The position numbers and the translations under genes are program-made. Below, piece by piece: positions 59,969-64,000 of a stretch of DNA of 64,000 nt. The notes beneath the pieces are model-generated. The model did no database searches and was not told the origin of the DNA. It was given only the letters and a program-made list of their open reading frames with translations. Location of the stretch: NCBI RefSeq assembly GCF_007066085.1, contig NZ_CP041405.1:1550001-1614000 (forward strand). The letters run 5' to 3'. Every line of letters starts with the position of its first letter. Position 1 is the stretch's first letter. The stretch is from Paenibacillus thiaminolyticus. GTDB taxonomy: Bacteria > Bacillota > Bacilli > Paenibacillales > Paenibacillaceae.

Positions 59969-60010
59969 CAAATAGTGGCTTAAATCGCCGACCCCGGTCA
60001 TTTTGCAATG

Positions 60011-60060
60011 CCTATCAATCCCTGTCAATCCCCGTCAATGCCTAGCAATCCCTGTCAATG
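60011..60060. repeat. five tandem 10-bp units
   Basis: CCTATCAATC, CCTGTCAATC, CCCGTCAATG, CCTAGCAATC, CCTGTCAATG: consensus CCTRTCAATS, with partial units on both sides (60006-60010 and 60061-60065). It lies 55 bp downstream of the SLH-GH18 stop. Confidence 0.85.
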
Positions 60061-60119
60061 CCTATGAGACTCTGAGATATCCTCTTTGTTGTGTGGGGCA
60101 TATCGCTGCCCTTGCCGCG

Positions 60120-61715
60120 CTAGAACGAATATGAAGCATATCTCCACGCATTGTCCAGCGCATTCCAAATATCATCGGTCTCGGCCCCTGCATACCAGTA
60201 TGCGAAGCCGGCGATATCGCGGTTCGCGGCCATCGCATACTTCGCGGCAAGAGAACGGCTGTCCTCCGCCCAGACGAGATGCCGAACGCCGCTTGCCGTG
60301 AAGTCCGCCACATACTGAGCCGTCTTGCCGTCCCATTTTGTCTTGCGTGATCGAAGCAGCTCTCCTTGTTCGATCAAGGTCAAGTCGCGGGAAGATAGCT
60401 TCTCCCCCTGCACGCTCCACTCTCTCGTATAGAAGGGAAGCCCGGCTATCACCTTGTCCGAAGGAACCGACTGCAGCAGCTTATCCAATGCACGCTGCAC
60501 CCAAGGCAGCGATGAGACGGAACCGGCCGTCGGGGCGCCATCCCAATGCTCGTCATATCCCATCAGCACCATGTAATCCGCCGCCTCTCCCAAGGCCGCA
60601 TAATCGAAGGCCTCAGTCCAATCGGTCCCCAGATCCGGAGACACGTCAACAGACAGCACCGCCTCCAGCCGATGCAGCTCGTCAGCCAGCTCGATGACGA
60701 AGGCGGTGAGCGCTTCCCGGTCCTTCGGATACACATTTTCAAAATCGAGATTCAAGCCGTCGAGCCCATACTGCTTGACATAGCCCGTAAGCTTCGATAT
60801 GACGGCGTTCTTCCGTGCCGGATCGGTGAGCACTTGATGCGTCAGCTCCGCATTGAACCCGTTGCCCACCATCGCCCAGACCTGCTTGCCATTCTGCTTC
60901 GCCCAATTGATGAGCGTCCTATCGGTATGATCAGAGACCGTCTGGGAAGAATCAAGAAAATACCATCGTGGCGACAATGTATTAACAGACGAGGAAGCAA
61001 CTTGGGCTATGTACTGCTGCGTCGTCAATCCATACTGCCACCCCAGCTCAATGCGCTGCGGCGGAGCCGCATCCAACGCGTTCGCCCAATCCGGCTGCTG
61101 AAGGGCGCGATGCAGTACGGCGGCCGTTTCTTGGCGGGTCATTGGATCGTTCGGGCGGAACTTGCCTCCATCTCCGTTCATCAGATTCTGCTGCTGCATC
61201 ATGCTGACATACGGAACCGCCCATTCCGCGATAAGGGACGCGTCCTCGTACGACGGCCAACCGGCAGCCGACTCCTTCGGTTGCTTGAACGTCCGCATCA
61301 TGATAGCCGCCGCTTCTTGCCGGGTTACCGGCCGCTGCGGCTCATAGGAACGCGCTCCCGTTCCATCCACCAGTTGGAGCAGCAATCCCGCCTGCACCGC
61401 ACCGTAGTACCACGCCTTGCGCGGCACGTCATCGAATGCGGGAATATCGCTGGCCACGGGCTGCACCTTGAGCAGACGGTTCACCATCGAGATGAACTCG
61501 GCGCGGGTCACCGGTTTCTCCGGTTCAAAGGTCCTGTTGCCGAAGCCGGTTACAATGCCTTGGTTATAGAGAGCGACAATATCGTCCTGGCCATAGAGGC
61601 CCTCGATGTCATCGAAGGGCAGCGGGGCGCTCTTCGATTCTCCCCATGCCAAGCTTCCTGTAATGAACATGGCGGCCGCAGCCGCCACAACAACGAATTT
61701 GCGTCGAAAATTCAA
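60120..61715 (-). CDS. SLH-anchored GH18 glycoside hydrolase (YaaH-like)
   Basis: 531 residues. A signal peptide (FVVVAAAAAMFITGSLAWG) precedes three S-layer homology domains (about 34-85, 94-145, 155-208) with the motifs NRTFEPEKPVTRAEF, RSYEPQRPVTRQEA and KFRPNDPMTRQETA. From about 222 to 525 is a GH18 barrel with LDGLNLDFEN at 318-327; the acid E326 is present while N322 replaces the first aspartate of DxxDxDxE, as in the YaaH/spore-cortex group. The enzyme probably acts on peptidoglycan or chitin at the cell surface, tethered to secondary wall polymer by the SLH domains. Confidence 0.92.
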   Translation of the reverse strand: MNFRRKFVVVAAAAAMFITGSLAWGESKSAPLPFDDIEGLYGQDDIVALYNQGIVTGFGNRTFEPEKPVTRAEFISMVNRLLKVQPVASDIPAFDDVPRKAWYYGAVQAGLLLQLVDGTGARSYEPQRPVTRQEAAAIMMRTFKQPKESAAGWPSYEDASLIAEWAVPYVSMMQQQNLMNGDGGKFRPNDPMTRQETAAVLHRALQQPDWANALDAAPPQRIELGWQYGLTTQQYIAQVASSSVNTLSPRWYFLDSSQTVSDHTDRTLINWAKQNGKQVWAMVGNGFNAELTHQVLTDPARKNAVISKLTGYVKQYGLDGLNLDFENVYPKDREALTAFVIELADELHRLEAVLSVDVSPDLGTDWTEAFDYAALGEAADYMVLMGYDEHWDGAPTAGSVSSLPWVQRALDKLLQSVPSDKVIAGLPFYTREWSVQGEKLSSRDLTLIEQGELLRSRKTKWDGKTAQYVADFTASGVRHLVWAEDSRSLAAKYAMAANRDIAGFAYWYAGAETDDIWNALDNAWRYASYSF

Positions 61716-61807
61716 ATCGGATCTCCTTTCTTTGCTAGAGATGATAGATTATGCTCATCCTCATCCTAGCAAAAAAGAGAAAATCCGTAGATGCTAAAAT
61801 ATTGGTA

Positions 61808-62452
61808 TTATGAAGAAGTAAGTAATTGATTGCGCAGCAGCGACATCTGCCGATCCATCTGGAAGGATGACTGCGCCAGCGCCTTTAATTGTTTTTTCGC
61901 TTCATCGGGGATGTCTCCCCCTTGGTACTTGTAGTTGAGCTTATGCTCCGTCGCCGCCCAGAAATCCATGGATGACGTCCGCAGCTGAATCTCCGCCGGA
62001 ATCCACAATACGCCTTCCGACAGAATCACCTGAGTCTGAACGACCAAATGCAAGCTCATATACCCGCTTGGCTTCGGGTTTTGGATATAGTCTTTGATCT
62101 GAATAACGCGAATGTCCTCCCGTTGTTCAATATGCTCCTTCATCATGTAGACGTCATCGATGAACGTCGTCACGATGCGAAGGCCGGCGATATCCCGAAT
62201 CTCCTCCTGCACGATCTGCTGGTTGAACGGGATGTTTTTGCGTTCCATCTTTTTAAGCAGAGACAGCGGATCCTTAATTCTCCCCTTGATATGCTCGATA
62301 GGGGAATATCCATGCCTTGTCTTCCATTCCAAATCAATGATCTGGAAATCGCTTTTCAGCTCATTCAGCGCCATTTGATATTGACGGAAAAACCCGCCCC
62401 AATGCTTTTGCAGTGCTTCCAGTATTTCAAAGCGTCCAATCATCATATTCAT
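61808..62452 (-). CDS. relP: small alarmone synthetase (RelP/YwaC-like GTP pyrophosphokinase)
   Basis: 214 residues, synthetase domain only. Order of motifs agrees with B. subtilis YwaC (SasA/RelP): HGYSPIEHIKGRIKD, EIRDIAGLRIVTTFIDDVYMMKEHI, RVIQIKDYIQNPKPSGYMSLHL, EIQLRTSSMDFWAATEHKLNYK. It lacks the HD hydrolase and the regulatory ACT/TGS domains of full-length Rel, so it only makes (p)ppGpp, usually on cell-wall stress under sigma-M/W control. Length and ending (SFQMDRQMSLLRNQLL) are typical. RelQ is less likely because of the KDYIQNPKPSGY motif. Confidence 0.93.
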   Translation of the reverse strand: MNMMIGRFEILEALQKHWGGFFRQYQMALNELKSDFQIIDLEWKTRHGYSPIEHIKGRIKDPLSLLKKMERKNIPFNQQIVQEEIRDIAGLRIVTTFIDDVYMMKEHIEQREDIRVIQIKDYIQNPKPSGYMSLHLVVQTQVILSEGVLWIPAEIQLRTSSMDFWAATEHKLNYKYQGGDIPDEAKKQLKALAQSSFQMDRQMSLLRNQLLTSS

Positions 62453-62553
62453 GCTGGTTCCTCCATTGCTGTTAGCCCTATATATTTCAGCTTACGCTAC
62501 ACGGATTCGATTTTCAAATCGCCCGTTCGGCAGGACCTTGTGAACGAAAAAAA

Positions 62554-62569
62554 CCGCCCTGGGAGGCGG
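62554..62569 (-). terminator. terminator of the GNAT gene
   Basis: On the minus strand CCGCC and GGCGG pair around six bases and run into TTTTTTTC, 35 bp after the GNAT stop. Confidence 0.8.
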
Positions 62570-62603
62570 CTGAAAGGTCACCGGCTGCAAACGCGAGATG
62601 AGG

Positions 62604-63344
62604 TCAAATGATGGTGAAATTAACTCCATATAAGGATAAAGCTAACTTTCGCGCCACGTGCTGGGATGACTGATTCTCTCCCAACGTGCTGTATAACGGC
62701 CAAGCGTCCATCTCCCGCACCGCCTGTGCCCAGCCGGCAACAACGGCACCGGCATATCCCTTTCCACGATAGTTATCCAAAGTCTCCAGCCCCGCTTCAT
62801 GCGCCCCGGATGCGATGCGAACGCTGCGGCAGATCGAGACCGCCCTGTTATCGCGCACGAGCGCTATGCAGGGCTGTGCATAGTCTATTTCCGAGGTCAG
62901 CCATTCGAAACCGCCGTGCAGCAATTCGGTGCTATTTGTTCGCGTGATGCGGACGATCTCCCTTGTCGGCACGATGTCAGGAACAAGATAACAAGGCCCC
63001 ATCGTGAAGCGTTCGCCGTGAAGAAGGTTCATATACGCCTCACAATGTCGCGGCTTCGTGCGAAAGTCCCGGATGATCGGTTCGTCGGCGCATAATTCCT
63101 TCAGCTGCGCGACAAGCTTCTCCGGGACATCATGCCGAATCCGGCAGAGAGCCGAACCCTCGATGGTCCGTCCCAGGAAAAACCGGGGCGCAGGGGGCTG
63201 GCCGGGCCAGGGCTCGTTAATCGTGAGAAGCCGCATGTTCCGGTCATGCGTAAACATCGCCTCCGCATGCAATTCCATCAACTTATGGGCGGCAGGCTTG
63301 ATATTGTGCGGATAATTCAAGCTTACATCCCTCCGATCCTCCAA
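62604..63344 (-). CDS. GNAT acetyltransferase (GNAT_acetyltran/FR47-like)
   Basis: 246 residues. An N-terminal domain (about 1-130, HKLMELHAEAMFTHDRNMRLLTINEPWPGQPPAPRFFLGRT) precedes a GNAT domain with CIALVRDNRAVSICRSVRIASGAHEAGLETLDNYRGKGYAGAVVAGW and the ending LYSTLGENQSSQHVARKLALSLYG. This two-part arrangement is that of GCN5-related proteins with an added N-terminal subdomain, common in Paenibacillus. Substrate unknown. It lies on the minus strand with its own terminator and is not linked to the alarmone gene. Confidence 0.85.
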   Translation of the reverse strand: MEDRRDVSLNYPHNIKPAAHKLMELHAEAMFTHDRNMRLLTINEPWPGQPPAPRFFLGRTIEGSALCRIRHDVPEKLVAQLKELCADEPIIRDFRTKPRHCEAYMNLLHGERFTMGPCYLVPDIVPTREIVRITRTNSTELLHGGFEWLTSEIDYAQPCIALVRDNRAVSICRSVRIASGAHEAGLETLDNYRGKGYAGAVVAGWAQAVREMDAWPLYSTLGENQSSQHVARKLALSLYGVNFTII

Positions 63345-63443
63345 AATAAACGGGTTCCGTACGTTCGTCCGCTTCTATCATACCAAAAAATATCCAAACA
63401 TTGCACGGCAATGGTTGCTCTTGCAGCCCGAAACATAAAAAAC

Positions 63444-63464
63444 AAGCGGGTGCTTCACCCGCTT
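63444..63464 (-). terminator. terminator overlapping the stop of the phosphotransferase gene
   Basis: On the minus strand AAGCGGGTG pairs with CACCCGCTT, followed by GTTTTTTATG. The TGA of the gene (63457-63455) lies in the loop, so the last codons form the 5' arm. Confidence 0.85.
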
Positions 63465-64000
63465 CCGATGTGGCCTTCCGTTCCATGTTCATCCCCTGAG
63501 CAATTAAGCGATTTCCCGCTTGCCGAACGCGCCAGCTCGCTGACGCGGCGGCCTCCCTCCCCCTGCATCCATTCCAGAAAAGGCATTTGCCGCTGGAACT
63601 GCCGCTTCCATTTCGCTGCCGGATCGGTCGCATAAGCCGCCTGGCAGAGGAAGAACAAGCTTACCCGAGAAAGCGCAGCAGGAAGAGCGCGAATCTCTTC
63701 GTCGGTCAGTTCCCCATAGCCTGATAAAAAGGCGGCATCGAACGTCTCCGCATATTGCGGGAGCAGCAAATAGATAACCCATAGCGCATAGGCCACGTCG
63801 AACAATCGGACGCCATGCTGCACGAAATCGAAGTCCATCACGCAATTGACATCGTTAACCAGATACCGCTGATTCCAAAAATGCCAATCGCCATGAACAA
63901 TGGAATGAGGCAGCATCGGTTCGGCTTCATCATATTGCTGTACAATCCGCTCCAGAAAATAGGACGCGCGGGACAACTCCTCGGCCGGGATGGCCGGCAG
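63455..64000 (-). CDS. aminoglycoside-phosphotransferase-like kinase (partial, runs off the window)
   Basis: The C-terminal 181 codons of a gene whose start lies beyond 64000. APH catalytic loop HSIVHGDWHFWNQRYLV and metal motif NCVMDFDFVQHGVRLFDVAYAL are present, with the histidine, aspartate, asparagine-equivalent and second aspartate all conserved. The rest, including ELTDEEIRALPAALSRVSLFFLCQAAYA, is helical. Upstream in-frame codons read LPAIPAEELSRASYFLERIV. Homoserine kinase II-like or choline kinase-like roles are possible; the substrate is not evident. Confidence 0.85.
   Translation of the reverse strand: MPAIPAEELSRASYFLERIVQQYDEAEPMLPHSIVHGDWHFWNQRYLVNDVNCVMDFDFVQHGVRLFDVAYALWVIYLLLPQYAETFDAAFLSGYGELTDEEIRALPAALSRVSLFFLCQAAYATDPAAKWKRQFQRQMPFLEWMQGEGGRRVSELARSASGKSLNCSGDEHGTEGHIGSG

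Larger units (their letters stand above)
59097..60119. other. 1-kb non-coding stretch with IS110 relic and repeats
   Basis: Contains, in order, a hairpin-like CCTCCATGCATTGGAGG (about 59197), the broken IS110 transposase, the second hairpin-rich dispersed repeat, and a 10-bp tandem array. The whole is AT-rich relative to its neighbours and has no intact gene. Confidence 0.7.

Overview
The window looks like chromosomal DNA of a spore-forming, low-GC-phylum but fairly GC-rich member of the Bacillales, most likely Paenibacillus or a close relative. The evidence is as follows. Nearly every gene has a strong AGGAGG-type ribosome binding site, and intrinsic terminators are frequent. There is a sporulation-type muramic delta-lactam deacetylase (pdaA), a YwaC/RelP small alarmone synthetase, YitT and DUF1360 proteins, an SLH-anchored GH18 enzyme and a SigD-type promoter. 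There are also many small stand-alone GNAT acetyltransferases, aminoglycoside-phosphotransferase-like kinases and AraC regulators. I see no rRNA, tRNA, CRISPR array, prophage or intact insertion sequence.

Layout. 1-8.6 kb is mostly minus strand: a GlcNAc-kinase-like sugar kinase, an HD hydrolase, a methyltransferase, a decayed acetyltransferase, an alpha/beta hydrolase, a DUF2500 protein, a Nudix-GNAT fusion, two DUF2569 membrane proteins made by a tandem duplication, and a PAS/AAA/Fis-type regulator whose ATPase core is degenerate. 8.7-11.4 kb is the divergent proline catabolic operon (proline dehydrogenase, P5C dehydrogenase). 11.4-17.6 kb (minus) is a compact MFS-FdrA-DUF1116-DUF2877-carbamate kinase operon; relatives in E. 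coli are linked to anaerobic allantoin/oxalurate use, which suggests import and phosphorolysis of a carbamoylated compound with ATP recovery through carbamoyl phosphate. 17.8-24 kb holds rpiA, an AI-2E-family permease, pdaA, a Gfo/Idh/MocA oxidoreductase and an IsdG-type monooxygenase. 24.1-27.5 kb is a copper module: a FixH/YtkA-like protein converging on a SafE-like membrane protein and a Cu+ ATPase.

27.8-35 kb mixes carbohydrate enzymes (alpha-L-fucosidase, a secreted beta-helix protein), an odd flavoprotein, a protein kinase-like gene, acetyltransferases and several gene fragments. 35.2-41.4 kb carries a small unlisted gene, DUF1360, ApbE, and a 1048-residue GNAT fusion protein overlapping an amidohydrolase. 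41.4-42.1 kb is a non-coding stretch of three different repeat types that runs into the stop codon of an AraC gene. 43.5-45.8 kb is an ABC-F gene whose leader has a promoter, a 50-codon ORF and a strong intrinsic terminator just before the ABC-F start, an arrangement typical of attenuation. 45.8-57 kb contains a MerR/VOC operon with a 19-bp-spacer promoter, small membrane proteins, a TIM-barrel isomerase, a kinase, GNATs, a MATE pump divergent from an AraC regulator, an XRE regulator, YitT and MarR. 57-64 kb has a chemoreceptor behind a SigD-like promoter, an IS110 relic, a second copy of a hairpin-rich dispersed repeat, the SLH-GH18 enzyme, the alarmone synthetase, another GNAT and a phosphotransferase cut by the window end.

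The observations most worth following are the ABC-F leader, the FdrA-type operon, the degenerate enhancer-binding-protein-like regulator beside the proline genes, the scarred tandem duplication of DUF2569 genes, the GNAT-fusion/amidohydrolase pair and the repeat families. Homology calls are from recognition of motifs by eye; no search was run.
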